Positions 22,352 to 31,734 of a stretch of 38,689 nucleotides of DNA are shown one piece after another. Origin of the DNA: a virus; IMG/VR virus record IMGVR_UViG_3300035698_027676, positions 1 to 38,689 of that record; one strand, written 5' to 3'. Position numbers and translations under genes: made by a program. Positions within the stretch are counted from its first letter, which is position 1. Each line of letters begins with the position of its first letter. The notes under the pieces are model-generated. The model was not told the DNA's origin. It worked only from the letters and a program-made list of their open reading frames with translations, and did no database searches.

Positions 22352-22918
22352 TTAGCACATTTGAGTGCCTAATACCGCTTTGAAGCGACATCCTTTAGAC
22401 GCTGCCTCCATAGCCCAGAAACTTTTAGATATTTCTAAAGGATTGTCGGTAAAATTACCAATATTCTTAAAAGTTTTCTGATGAACGCAGATTCCATTAA
22501 GACTAGCTTCATGAAATTCATCGTAGATTTTTACGGGAATGCCATCTCGATTATAATCTACAACAATTGGAAATAAGATGTCTTTTTCATCTTCTATCCA
22601 AAAACCAAATCTCAAATTAAGGTTTGGTCTCACTACGGCGCCTTCCATAACCAAAATATTCCATTGTTTGTGTCCCTTTTTTATCCCAGCATTAAGCAAA
22701 GATGTAATAGTTTTTTTACCTTTATAGGTCGGACACACTTGTTTTAATTCATCGAGTTCTGTTTTGCTAGTGTCCTCACCAACCGCGCACACAATAGGAA
22801 CATCAATGGAATATTTGTTTCGTATGGAACGAATCGTCCCTTGAACTCTTCCAATGTTGTGTTCGGGTGATAGGATTACAAAACCAAAACTCAATTCTTT
22901 TTTACTGAATCGAGTCAT
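22352..22918 (-). CDS. GT-A (family 2)-like glycosyltransferase, short
   Basis: 188 aa. LSFGFVILSPEHNIGRVQGT (9-28) looks like the start of a GT2-type fold, followed by VPIVCAVGEDTSK and KKTITSLLNAGIKKGHKQWN (the K-x-x-x-[LI]-N-x-G helix of GT2). ILVMEGAVVRPN occupies the place of the DxD strand, but the canonical DxD is replaced by MEGA, so activity is uncertain. It is shorter than typical GT2 proteins. It is the last gene of the 25120-22352 set, following a fibre-type gene. It may modify virion proteins. Confidence 0.55.
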   Translation of the reverse strand: MTRFSKKELSFGFVILSPEHNIGRVQGTIRSIRNKYSIDVPIVCAVGEDTSKTELDELKQVCPTYKGKKTITSLLNAGIKKGHKQWNILVMEGAVVRPNLNLRFGFWIEDEKDILFPIVVDYNRDGIPVKIYDEFHEASLNGICVHQKTFKNIGNFTDNPLEISKSFWAMEAASKGCRFKAVLGTQMC

Positions 22919-22929
22919 ATTAGCCTTTT

Positions 22930-23742
22930 TTAATAGTTACTATCCCAATCAATTCTAATTACGTCAGATGAATCTAAAGCCCTATTTAAGACAAAAATAC
23001 CACTTGTTGGAGTGGCGGATGAAATCTTGGCAAGAACCCAAGTTCCATCAGGACCAGATGAGCCATCATATACATAAGTGGATTCGGCATCACTTATACG
23101 AATTCCATTTACATACACACGTAAAGTATCGGTTACAAATGCTGTGCCGAGAGTAGTTGTTTTATAATTTTTGTAATTTGGACTGGATGGGTTGTTATGA
23201 GCAGGTTCTCGGTCATAATAATGTCGATGTGCTGCTGCTTCGGGGAAAACAGTATGAGCCTTAATTATATCTGGAGCTTCTAAAGAAAAAGTAACAGTAT
23301 CCGAATGTTGGAAACGAGCGGTTCCAGAACTTAAGAGTTCTGTAGTAGAGATAGATTCCACCTCTACATCAAGATTGTTAGCTTCTGATTCAATTAAACT
23401 TAATTTATCTCTTTCTGAAGAAATCATTCTGACATAAGACACTACAGTTCCACTGGTGCCATCAGCTCTAGTTCCATCTGTGTGCCATGCTATATTATGA
23501 TCGGTTTCATTTATAGCTTGTACTTTGATATCTCCGCTATTTTCAAGTGATTGATTCAACCGATTATTTAACGAACCAGCAGTTCCTACTGAATTGCGAA
23601 GATTATCAGTATTAAGATCTACTTGGGAATTTACCAAGTCTATTCTTGTCAGAATGTTTTTTAATGGAATATTGTCATAATGAAAGTGGTATGGCCACTG
23701 ACTAGCGTATTCTACTTCGGTAATTTTATCAATTTCTGGCAT
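22930..23742 (-). CDS. Tail fibre-type structural protein, 270 aa
   Basis: The N-terminal 130 residues are helical and Asn/Asp-rich with coiled-coil character (RIDLVNSQVDLNTDNLRNSV; SSERDKLSLIESEANNLDVE), and the C-terminal half is beta-rich (RVYVNGIRISDAESTYVYDG, then VIRIDWDSNY). The pattern of strand-x-VNG-x-[RI] and closing I-x-[IV]-D-W is common in phage fibre proteins. Shine-Dalgarno AAGGAG lies in the preceding gene's end. No specific family named. Confidence 0.6.
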   Translation of the reverse strand: MPEIDKITEVEYASQWPYHFHYDNIPLKNILTRIDLVNSQVDLNTDNLRNSVGTAGSLNNRLNQSLENSGDIKVQAINETDHNIAWHTDGTRADGTSGTVVSYVRMISSERDKLSLIESEANNLDVEVESISTTELLSSGTARFQHSDTVTFSLEAPDIIKAHTVFPEAAAHRHYYDREPAHNNPSSPNYKNYKTTTLGTAFVTDTLRVYVNGIRISDAESTYVYDGSSGPDGTWVLAKISSATPTSGIFVLNRALDSSDVIRIDWDSNY

Positions 23743-23743
23743 A

Positions 23744-24292
23744 TCACTCCTTGTAAGCTAATGTTTTGCTTAACTGTCCAAGGTTATATAGGTCATGAGA
23801 TAAAAAGGTTTCCCATTCATCTTCAATCTCTTCTATATCCTTCGCCTTTGTATCTGCCCAATCCATAATACCCAACCAATTCTCTCCATAATTTCCCAAA
23901 ATTTCTTCATCTGGCTCTATATCCCTAATAAATTTATAAACAGCTTTACCTGCCGCTGAATTTTTAGTAGGACCATTGTGGTAAAATATCTCTGCATTTT
24001 GCTGTGATTCTGAATGATTAACAATGCCTCCCAAACCCAAGGGAACTATTTTGCGTGTGGCATTCGTTATCCGTTCTCCCCGCTTATTCATCTTCCCATT
24101 AGCAGCAAATTTGTATTTATCGGCATAATGGGTGCATCTATCAACTAAAGAATTATTTTTAACTTGTACACCAATTATTTCTAATGATTCTCCTCTTTTT
24201 AGAGCTACACGGGAAAAGACACCCATGCCTGCATTGGGAATAGTAGATTCTTTAATATAGAATCTATCATCGGTTTCTTCTATAAGGATCAT
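23744..24292 (-). CDS. SET-domain protein (putative lysine methyltransferase)
   Basis: 182 aa from ATG 24292; I reject a TTG extension to 24307. SET landmarks are clear: STIPNAGMGVFSRVALKRGE (16-35, the G-x-G SAM-binding loop), GGIVNHSESQQNAEI (88-102, the N-H-S motif), and IRDIEPDEEILGNYGENW (122-139, with the catalytic-region Tyr135). No pre-SET or post-SET cysteines are present, like small stand-alone viral and bacterial SET proteins. It would methylate a Lys on a host or phage protein. Start overlaps the preceding stop as ATGA. Confidence 0.8.
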   Translation of the reverse strand: MILIEETDDRFYIKESTIPNAGMGVFSRVALKRGESLEIIGVQVKNNSLVDRCTHYADKYKFAANGKMNKRGERITNATRKIVPLGLGGIVNHSESQQNAEIFYHNGPTKNSAAGKAVYKFIRDIEPDEEILGNYGENWLGIMDWADTKAKDIEEIEDEWETFLSHDLYNLGQLSKTLAYKE

Positions 24293-24603
24293 TCTAAAAA
24301 ACCACAATCTATGGCGGCATTTAATTCTTTTATTGTTATTTCCCTTTCCAAAATTTCAGAAAGACAATTGAGGAAAAATCTGCATATTTCACCATGAACA
24401 CTTTTTTTTAAAAAAGGATCTTGTCCACAAAACTGTTTGGCACGTTCGAAATCTTTCCCCATTCCCCAATCAAATAAAACTCCATTAAAAAATAGAGCTT
24501 TATATCGGATCTCCGTTTCAGAATCAACGATTTCTTTTATTTTGCAAGAACACGACTTACTGTTGATTGATTTACTTTTACTTGACATGCTATTTGTTTT
24601 CAT
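24289..24603 (-). CDS. Hypothetical protein, 104 aa
   Basis: The N-terminus is Ser/Lys-rich and disordered (MSSKSKSINSKSCSCKIKEI); the remainder is a small alpha/beta domain (YKALFFNGVLFDWGMGKDFE). Five to six cysteines without a CxxC pair arrangement. Its position directly before, and coupled with, the SET gene suggests the two work together, for example as substrate or partner. Not recognised. Confidence 0.5.
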   Translation of the reverse strand: MKTNSMSSKSKSINSKSCSCKIKEIVDSETEIRYKALFFNGVLFDWGMGKDFERAKQFCGQDPFLKKSVHGEICRFFLNCLSEILEREITIKELNAAIDCGFLE

Positions 24604-24643
24604 CTTTGTGTAATTTAAAAATCTTCAAATTATCAAGTATTTT

Positions 24644-25120
24644 TTAGATAAACGAGATTCTCCAAGTCCATGTTATTTGCATTTGTGCTGTCTTGCTAAA
24701 GCCTGCAAAAGTAATCATGCTATACAGTGTGCGAGGATCTGTATTCATTTCCAAACCCATTTCATTAATAGTGTGTCCCACAGCCTCATCACGAGCAACT
24801 ACTGACGTGAAAATTACCTGTGTCAAATCGTTGGGGTCCAATGTGCTAATAAGAGGCTTTCTTAAGATAGTAGTCCCAAAAAGACCACCTCTATCTTCAC
24901 TAATGAATTTAGGAACGCCACCTGAAGTTCCACCATCTCCAAATGCCATACGACTAATGAAATAGTCATAATTACTACCATATTGATTAGCTAAACTAGC
25001 AGCTAAGGCTTTTCTTCCATCTCGTAAGACTGTATTGTGAAAAAGGGTTTTTTCAATCCTGCCATCGTCCCATTCAATAATTCTTTCTACTTCGCCTTTA
25101 CAATGAACTTTTTCTATCAT
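24644..25120 (-). CDS. Virion/tail-associated protein, 158 aa
   Basis: Contains YFISRMAFGDGGTSGGVPKF (53-72) and VGHTINEMGLEMNT (113-126), then a closing beta segment MQITWTWRISFI. This G-D-G-G-T ... I-N-E-[MI]-G-L layout recurs in small phage tail and fibre-associated proteins near baseplate genes. Start overlaps the stop of the gpI-like gene (ATGA, 25117-25120) with the Shine-Dalgarno GAGGGA inside it. Likely a tail-tip or fibre-base component; the exact role is unknown. Confidence 0.65.
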   Translation of the reverse strand: MIEKVHCKGEVERIIEWDDGRIEKTLFHNTVLRDGRKALAASLANQYGSNYDYFISRMAFGDGGTSGGVPKFISEDRGGLFGTTILRKPLISTLDPNDLTQVIFTSVVARDEAVGHTINEMGLEMNTDPRTLYSMITFAGFSKTAQMQITWTWRISFI

Positions 25121-28100
25121 ACTTCTCCCTCTTCAACAGAATCATCTTCATATTTAATATTGTATGAAACCGATTCTGTTTGTGTTGTTGTATCTAAAAT
25201 ACCATCGTCTTGTTCCTTGGTATTTAAGATGTGATAAGCAAAAGATGTTCCATAAGTTACTTCACTTTCCACTATAGATGCTCCTCTTCGATCAATTAAA
25301 TCAAAATCATGGCCAGGAATCTCTGGATCTATGCGCTCTGGAATATTTGGTCCAAGTTTTTCAAAACGAATTATGTCGAAAGTTACCGATGTAGTAGATG
25401 TCACCTTCCAATCTTCATGCGGACCTAAAAGAGTAATTTCAGTTCCATCTATTTCACTCATAGAATAATAATTTGTAGAACTCGATGGTGTAGTTATTCT
25501 TATAAGATAATTTTCTTTAAATCTCCATTGAGCTTCTGTTTTATCTATTCCAATTGGAGGGTTTACTCCATTTTGAATGTCTAAATTAGCCTCATAATCA
25601 ATTATCGTTGTTAATTTAAGACCACGATAACCAAATTGAGCAACGGCGTTGTCAACTAAACGACGATACATCACAACAGATACCCCCACTACAGTTCCCG
25701 CTGTATAATTGTCTATGTAAAATTGATGAGTGTCACCATCCACAAATCCAATTACTTCATATTGAGATCCATTGTAAAGGGTATAATCTCTAATTTTAAT
25801 GAAGTTTTGTATGTTTTCGATACTAGTAGCGGAACTTCCAGGTTTAAAGTCTACAAGACCGCGACGACGAACAGAAAGAGCACCACTCGTGCCTGTGGCA
25901 CGAGTGGTGCTTGTTTCATCTTGTAGCAGCCAAGTTAAATCGGTTGTATCTGTTGTGGGTAAAGTTCCATCATCTTCCAAAACCAAAACACCATCAGGAA
26001 GAATGTCTTTTACATCATAAGCACCGCCACCAGAAGTGGAGAGTAAAACAGTCCAGGGATTGCCTGTTTGATATCCATCATCAATATCACGTTGACTTTT
26101 AACCCCTAATTCAATGAGAGCAGTTGTATTTCCATCACTAAAAGTGAACAAATCATCTTGTGTGATGTTAATTGGATTTCCACTAATGATTCGATTTGAC
26201 AATCTAAAAGTAAATTGTGTTTGATTCACTGGTTCAGAAAAAGCGGGATTTGCCGCAACAACATCTGCCATATATCCTGCGGGATTTTCTATCGAATAAT
26301 CCCCTGCTAGGGTATGTGGAGCTATAATTTCCAACCAGTTAGAATTATTTGCAGGAGCACCTCCTACGCTACTGGTATTTACTCCAAATCTTTCAAAGTC
26401 AAAATGATCTCCCTGGACATCATCTCCTGATCCTGGAGATAAAATCACTACAGATTCATTTGCAGACTCTCCAGCTATAGATGTGTAAACAACGGTGGAA
26501 TTCGCCAGCATATTTCTTTTAAGAAGTGAAAGAGCGTCTTGATGAGGTACTACTCTATTGAATATATTTTGAGCCTCACCAGCGATTACTACCTCTTCGC
26601 CAAACATATGGACAAGCATTACTACATCTTCTACTGGTGATGGAACAAATTCATTTACAGCACCGCCAAATGTAATAGAATGCAATAAGGCATGAAACGG
26701 TATGAATTCAGACAGGATGTTAGTTACTTCAATCATCCTATCATTAGCAAGTTCTTCTATTTCTACTTCTAGGTTGTACTTACTTCCCAAACAATGTCTG
26801 CAAGGGTCGATAAAGCCTTTGTCAATATTACAAGGATCTCCAGATTCTCTAGTTGAGTTGTGTGAAACTAAACCAGAGGTTAAATAAGATCTGGTATCAT
26901 CAACATTAACTGGATCAAAAACTTCATGTTTACCCCCGTCTGATATCAATCTAACTCGATCAAAAAACCACCCTTCAGCAAAATATTGTTTCAAAAATTG
27001 CAATTCTTTGCAATTTTCACCAAATTCTAATGCTTTAAAAAGAATGAATTCAACACAATTATCTGGTATGGTTGTGAGATATCCTTGCTTAATTCTAGTA
27101 ATCATTGTAAGTATGCGTTTTTCCTCACGACTTCTATCAATCGGTTTTGCATTACTCTTTCTATTTTTTCTAGGAAAAATTGCACGAACAATGTCACACG
27201 CATACGGAATAACCGTTTTATCATTTATATTTTGTTTTAAATTTTCATTTACAAGCCGTTGTTTTCGTTCTAAATTAAAACCAATCTTAGAAACAAACTT
27301 TGAAATTGAATCTTTTCCAATAACTCTGGTGCGCCAGTAAGTTCGTAATTCATCTTTATATCTAACTTTGTAATTGGTAACAGTAGAAAGAATGCCCAAC
27401 TGCAACAAAAGCATTTGAACTTCTTCACATAATGTGTGCCATTTTGAAGTAAATAATACAGATTTTTTCTGCACTCCACCATCTGTATCAAATAGCCCAC
27501 GAATAAAAGCACAAATTTGTGTTTCGCCACTACTCCATAATTGAACTGGAATATGTTGTTTCCAACAACCTTTTGGTTGAAAATTAGGCAAAACGTTTCC
27601 TAATTCTTTCGCTTGAATTCGAGATGTGCCAATTCTCCACATTGTTTCATTACACTTCATTGAAACATATAATTGATGTTTCTCTGGAGTGATTTTATAA
27701 ACATTAAATTTAGCTTGTTTGCTTGACAAGTAGTTTTCATACCAAACTTTTGTTGTGGATTCGGTTTCGGGTATTAGCAAATTAAAACGGCGTCGTCTAT
27801 CAATTGTTCCATCACCATAAATTAATCCGGCTGCGTACCATGTGTTAGTATCGCATCCTAAAGACGCGGATAAATTAGAATTGCCTCGCTTGCCAAGTAT
27901 AAAATCTCCAGTTTTGAGTTGGTCAGCACTTACCCAAATAAGGTTGCCATTTATACTCATTACCCTAAATTCATGATTCGGAGTAACGGTCAATCTACGA
28001 CCCATTGAAGTGTCAATTTTAAGTGTTTTTCTAATACCATGACTTACTACTGTTTCACACTCTCGAAATCCATATTCTGTCAGTAATTTTAATGACTTGC

Positions 28101-29715
28101 CAATTTGATCCCCAATACAAGCAACTTCGTCGCAAGTTGTTATCATAGTTGAACTTACAACGCAGCCATTATATTCTTCCATATTATAGATATTTTCTGA
28201 ATAGGGGAATTCTGTTCTAACCCATCCAAAAATCAGTGGATCATGTAAAGGATGTCTATTGGGAATTACCAAATCAAACATCGAATCATCTTCTTCAATT
28301 ACCCTTACATTCCAATTCTTCGGAGGATAACTTTGACTTCTCTCATCACGTTGATCTTCTAAATCAAGGGATCGTATATATTCTTCTATGATTTGTTGGG
28401 CAGCAAGAGTTATCTCATTGACTTTATAAATAACTCGAATTGATTCCCCTTCTTCTAAAATGATAGAATTAACAGACAATTGATCTCCTATCCAAGTTAA
28501 TGTAGATTGAGAACCAACTGTTGCTATTGTGATGTAATCAGAAGAAAGCTCCACCCATTCAGAAGTTGCGCTATTGTTGCGGTAATATACTTCTGTATTA
28601 TTAACATCTAATGTCAATGCGGTTTTAGCAAGCGAAAACGTAGTTTGTCCATCTTCTTCTACATCGAACATTTCTTGCCAAGTATACATGGAAATAACTT
28701 GCCATAAACGTATAAATTTTTCAAGACTCATACCTGCTTGAGATAGAGCCATTTGTAAACCTTTTCGTGTTCCCTTTTTTTTGTACAAGGGGACGGCTTC
28801 TTTAATTTGTCTTCGCCAAAGTGTAGGATCAATAGATCTAAGTCTAAGATTGAATAGGTTTCCTAGCAATTGCAACATGTTTTCTGGAACAACATTGGCA
28901 TCTATGACTCCCAAAAGTTGATTTGCTTGGTCTTCAAGAAACGTAAATCCTTTGGCTATAGCCATGTTGAATCCAGTCATTACTTCTGGCGTTAGATCGG
29001 CATCGCTAAATTTTTGATCTTTAAAGGTAGAAGGGAGATATCTTTGAACTAAAGTCTCATATTTATCTGGATCAGTAAATTGCGTTGGCAAACTCGTTGT
29101 TAGTTTGGTGTCTGTAAAAAGAGAAAAACTATTGTAATTGCTAATAGAGTCGCCTGCCGCAATTGGAAACCACTCCCAGCAAATAAAATAATCACCCTCA
29201 CGTTGAGATAAAGGCTCCCAGTATAAAATAAATTTTCCAGGAATTACTTCTTCATCTTCATCTTCGGCTGGAACAAGTATGTTGTTTGCAATAGTATCTA
29301 ATTCTTCTGTGGGTGGGACTTGATCTGGATCAAGCCAAGCTGGATATTCTTCGCTCAAAGCATCTGCGTGTCCAAAAACTTCAACAGGCAAAGCTCGTTT
29401 GTAATAAACACTATCTAATCTTTTGCTTTGATCTATTTTATTTTCAGCTAATACAACCGCATCTAAATTAGCTTGTGTAGGACTAGCACATAATGCTTCT
29501 TGAGCGTCTTCTAAATCTGTCACATAGTCAGGTTCAATCGTCTCCTTTTCATATTCTGTGTAATTTTTCCCAGAAAATCCCTTCTCCAAAAAATATATCT
29601 TAACAGTTGAGATTTTATATGGCGTAGACACACAATCATTTGCATCCGTAGTAGTTATTTCAAACTGAACGGTGTCTGTGATTTTAGGAGTTTCGTATAT
29701 TGTTTTGATAACCAT
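25117..29715 (-). CDS. gpI-like phage tail protein precursor with intein
   Basis: 1532 aa before splicing, 1096 after. Residues about 215-345 match the phage tail protein I domain (YLPSTFKDQKFSDADLTPEV; WRRQIKEAVPLYKKKGTRKG). Residues 518-953 are an intein. The C-extein starts STRESGDPCNIDKG with a Cys-rich patch and continues with a helical segment (NILSEFIPFHALLHSITFGG) and a long beta-rich region that may bind fibres. It follows the gp6/J-like gene, exactly where gpI lies in P2-like phages, so it should sit at the baseplate periphery. Much longer than P2 gpI. Confidence 0.82.
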   Translation of the reverse strand: MVIKTIYETPKITDTVQFEITTTDANDCVSTPYKISTVKIYFLEKGFSGKNYTEYEKETIEPDYVTDLEDAQEALCASPTQANLDAVVLAENKIDQSKRLDSVYYKRALPVEVFGHADALSEEYPAWLDPDQVPPTEELDTIANNILVPAEDEDEEVIPGKFILYWEPLSQREGDYFICWEWFPIAAGDSISNYNSFSLFTDTKLTTSLPTQFTDPDKYETLVQRYLPSTFKDQKFSDADLTPEVMTGFNMAIAKGFTFLEDQANQLLGVIDANVVPENMLQLLGNLFNLRLRSIDPTLWRRQIKEAVPLYKKKGTRKGLQMALSQAGMSLEKFIRLWQVISMYTWQEMFDVEEDGQTTFSLAKTALTLDVNNTEVYYRNNSATSEWVELSSDYITIATVGSQSTLTWIGDQLSVNSIILEEGESIRVIYKVNEITLAAQQIIEEYIRSLDLEDQRDERSQSYPPKNWNVRVIEEDDSMFDLVIPNRHPLHDPLIFGWVRTEFPYSENIYNMEEYNGCVVSSTMITTCDEVACIGDQIGKSLKLLTEYGFRECETVVSHGIRKTLKIDTSMGRRLTVTPNHEFRVMSINGNLIWVSADQLKTGDFILGKRGNSNLSASLGCDTNTWYAAGLIYGDGTIDRRRRFNLLIPETESTTKVWYENYLSSKQAKFNVYKITPEKHQLYVSMKCNETMWRIGTSRIQAKELGNVLPNFQPKGCWKQHIPVQLWSSGETQICAFIRGLFDTDGGVQKKSVLFTSKWHTLCEEVQMLLLQLGILSTVTNYKVRYKDELRTYWRTRVIGKDSISKFVSKIGFNLERKQRLVNENLKQNINDKTVIPYACDIVRAIFPRKNRKSNAKPIDRSREEKRILTMITRIKQGYLTTIPDNCVEFILFKALEFGENCKELQFLKQYFAEGWFFDRVRLISDGGKHEVFDPVNVDDTRSYLTSGLVSHNSTRESGDPCNIDKGFIDPCRHCLGSKYNLEVEIEELANDRMIEVTNILSEFIPFHALLHSITFGGAVNEFVPSPVEDVVMLVHMFGEEVVIAGEAQNIFNRVVPHQDALSLLKRNMLANSTVVYTSIAGESANESVVILSPGSGDDVQGDHFDFERFGVNTSSVGGAPANNSNWLEIIAPHTLAGDYSIENPAGYMADVVAANPAFSEPVNQTQFTFRLSNRIISGNPINITQDDLFTFSDGNTTALIELGVKSQRDIDDGYQTGNPWTVLLSTSGGGAYDVKDILPDGVLVLEDDGTLPTTDTTDLTWLLQDETSTTRATGTSGALSVRRRGLVDFKPGSSATSIENIQNFIKIRDYTLYNGSQYEVIGFVDGDTHQFYIDNYTAGTVVGVSVVMYRRLVDNAVAQFGYRGLKLTTIIDYEANLDIQNGVNPPIGIDKTEAQWRFKENYLIRITTPSSSTNYYSMSEIDGTEITLLGPHEDWKVTSTTSVTFDIIRFEKLGPNIPERIDPEIPGHDFDLIDRRGASIVESEVTYGTSFAYHILNTKEQDDGILDTTTQTESVSYNIKYEDDSVEEGEV
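26857..28164 (-). mobile_element. Intein with LAGLIDADG homing endonuclease
   Basis: 436 residues, Cys518 to Asn953 of the precursor. Splicing block A is CVVSSTMITTCDEV, block B is LTVTPNHEF (T-x-N-H), blocks F/G are DDTRSYLTSGLVSHN followed by Ser954. Thus Cys1, penultimate His, terminal Asn and a +1 Ser are all present and splicing should work. The endonuclease has both dodecapeptide motifs, AGLIYGDG (Asp635) and RGLFDTDG (Asp745), with catalytic acids intact. It would excise itself from the tail protein and spread to intein-free alleles. Confidence 0.93.
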
Positions 29716-29718
29716 TTT

Positions 29719-31287
29719 TTACTCATACAGGAATGAAATTTCAACAGTGTCCGGTCTAATTACTTCATAATATTCAGCCGTAACTACTGTGCCCGAATTA
29801 TCGGCATCATTTGTTACAAATGACACTTCGTATGTATTTACCCTTTCTATACTAGATAAAGATTTTATAAGAGCAGCACTTGTGAGATCTTGTCCATAAT
29901 CCCAATTATTGAGATCAAAGAAAGAATCTATTGCATTCTCAACAGCGGTTCTTACTTCTTGTTCAAATTTTCTTTGTAGGCGACTCACCACAGCCTCCAC
30001 AGACACATCTACTTCTAGTGCAGTGCCGTCTTTAATGCACACATAATCCGTAATCATTTTTTTATCTTCTAATTCTTCATATAATGCAGATTTTAACTCA
30101 TCAGAAGCCTCTATTAAATTACCATCATTTTTTGCTAAAACATAAAGATCTACTACGTTTGCAGAACAACCTTGATTTCTTAAAACGGCCGTGGCTTTTC
30201 CAACTTGACCATGATAAGGTGTAGTAAAAATATCTGCTAAAGATTTGTAATCCAATCCAGTTACCGCCCTGTCTTGTGTTCTAACCCATATTGGTAATTT
30301 TCGTCTTACATCTTCAATGGTGTCGCCATCATAACCATATTGTCCCGGTGTATAATTGCGAAATTCTACCGGAACACTGTATTCTAATCCAGAAACTACA
30401 GCTTGTCGTTGAGTGTTAAGAAACCCAGTTACAATATTTCCTCTTGTTCCTCCCCCAATCCTATAAATAATTTCTATATTTGAGCCTTGTGAGGGACTTA
30501 AACCACGAGAGTTATTTCCAAATAAGATATACGCTCTATAAAGAGAATCATATTCAACGCGAAATTCTTTTCTTGGTTGCGAATCTGTAAAATAATCTAC
30601 CCTTTCCCAAATAGATCCATCTACTGACACCGTGACAGAATTTTGTATTACAGAAGATTCTGTTGTAGCATACGTCTGTAGAGGTTCTCCCGTTCCTCGA
30701 TAATTAATAGTTGTTGTTGTTCCCTCCAAACCTATTATATTATCAATCACTAAAGTATTGGCAGGAATGGTTATGTCTTCATCATAAATTGGATTAAAAT
30801 CACCATCAGCAGGAAAAAGTTCTATTTGTGCCGGACCATCTTCAGCCACAAATGCCACATTCACAGGTGTATTAACTACTACATCTTGAGAATAAGCACT
30901 TGTTAATGTGGCGGTCCATTTAGATCGAGAAGGTAATGGGGGAGTTGGGTTAAACCCAATTAAACGAGCCAAACGAAAAGCATTGTCTGCTTCTGTAACT
31001 GTATCAATAAAAAATTCATTTGCCAGTTGATCCATTTTAAACGAAAGAGTGTCAGCTAAAAAAGCCCAATTTTCAATCAGCATAATAGCCAAAGAAGATT
31101 CAACCAAATCATTAAATGTATTTGGCAAAACAGTTCCATTATCGCCAAAGCGCTCATTTAAAAACTCCACCAATCTGGTCTTCATAGACCAAAAATCTTG
31201 GTTCGTGTAATTAAAATTAATAATTTGTTTGGTTAAAATAGATTCGTTTTGAGAAAAGGGTGTAACATTTGTTGGGCATGTAGCCAT
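29719..31287 (-). CDS. Baseplate wedge protein, gp6/gpJ family
   Basis: 522 aa from ATG 31287, which has GGAGG seven bases upstream; a TTG extension to 31302 would run through that site. The N-terminus is helical (DLVESSLAIMLIENWAFLAD), followed by beta-rich Baseplate_J-type domains (RAYILFGNNSRGLSPSQGSN, then EIIYRIGGGTRGNI) and a C-terminal domain with YKSLADIFTTPYHGQVGKA and LEVDVSVEAVVSRLQRKFEQ. The J family forms the iris-like ring of baseplate wedges that triggers sheath contraction. Flanked by gp25 and gpI homologues in the canonical order. Confidence 0.85.
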   Translation of the reverse strand: MATCPTNVTPFSQNESILTKQIINFNYTNQDFWSMKTRLVEFLNERFGDNGTVLPNTFNDLVESSLAIMLIENWAFLADTLSFKMDQLANEFFIDTVTEADNAFRLARLIGFNPTPPLPSRSKWTATLTSAYSQDVVVNTPVNVAFVAEDGPAQIELFPADGDFNPIYDEDITIPANTLVIDNIIGLEGTTTTINYRGTGEPLQTYATTESSVIQNSVTVSVDGSIWERVDYFTDSQPRKEFRVEYDSLYRAYILFGNNSRGLSPSQGSNIEIIYRIGGGTRGNIVTGFLNTQRQAVVSGLEYSVPVEFRNYTPGQYGYDGDTIEDVRRKLPIWVRTQDRAVTGLDYKSLADIFTTPYHGQVGKATAVLRNQGCSANVVDLYVLAKNDGNLIEASDELKSALYEELEDKKMITDYVCIKDGTALEVDVSVEAVVSRLQRKFEQEVRTAVENAIDSFFDLNNWDYGQDLTSAALIKSLSSIERVNTYEVSFVTNDADNSGTVVTAEYYEVIRPDTVEISFLYE

Positions 31288-31291
31288 ATTA

Positions 31292-31720
31292 TTATCCTCC
31301 AAGAGGCATTTCTAATCTTAATTCATTTATTTCTGATATATTCTCAAATTCGGAAAACTCTATACTTATCAAGAGTATATGTCCTATTTCTTCTAGTGTA
31401 TCGTCTGAACTTAGTGCATTTTCTACTTCAACACTATTGGCACTTACCGAAATATTTATATTTTTAACAACTATACGAGGTTCCCACATCGTAATTGATT
31501 TTATAATCATTTCTCTAGCTTGTGAAATTATTTGAGAATCATTTGGTTCAAACAACAGTTTGTTTAATGGAGTGCCAAAAGATGCCAACATTACGCGTTC
31601 ACCAGGATTAGTTAGTAATAATGACAACAAATCACCTTTCACCACATCAACTCCTTCTTTTGTGTGTAAAAGTCCTCTTGGGTTTTTTGTTATTGGATAT
31701 GGCGCTCCTAAAAGTTTCAT
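31292..31720 (-). CDS. Baseplate wedge protein gp25-like
   Basis: 142 aa, normal size for the gp25/gpW family. Conserved features: GDLLSLLLTNPGERVMLASF (29-48), LNKLLFEP and the helix SQIISQAREMIIKSITMWEP leading to the R-I-V strand. The N-P-G-E-R-[VI] motif is the family hallmark. gp25 is the first sheath-contacting wedge component. Shine-Dalgarno AAGGAG. Its stop codon sits inside the Shine-Dalgarno spacer of the next gene. Confidence 0.9.
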   Translation of the reverse strand: MKLLGAPYPITKNPRGLLHTKEGVDVVKGDLLSLLLTNPGERVMLASFGTPLNKLLFEPNDSQIISQAREMIIKSITMWEPRIVVKNINISVSANSVEVENALSSDDTLEEIGHILLISIEFSEFENISEINELRLEMPLGG

Positions 31721-31734
31721 ATATTCTCCTTAGC

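Noticed and set aside
28420-28440. TATAAATA on the plus strand inside the gpI-like gene
   Set aside because: Antisense to the gene and far from any plus-strand start.
31288-31302. TTG start extending the gp6/J-like gene by five residues
   Set aside because: The extension covers the gene's own GGAGG ribosome site; ATG 31287 is the natural start.
31453-31460. TATAAATA on the minus strand inside the gp25-like gene, upstream of the gp6/J-like gene
   Set aside because: It encodes ordinary codons in an AT-rich stretch within a continuous operon; orientation fits but there is no further support.
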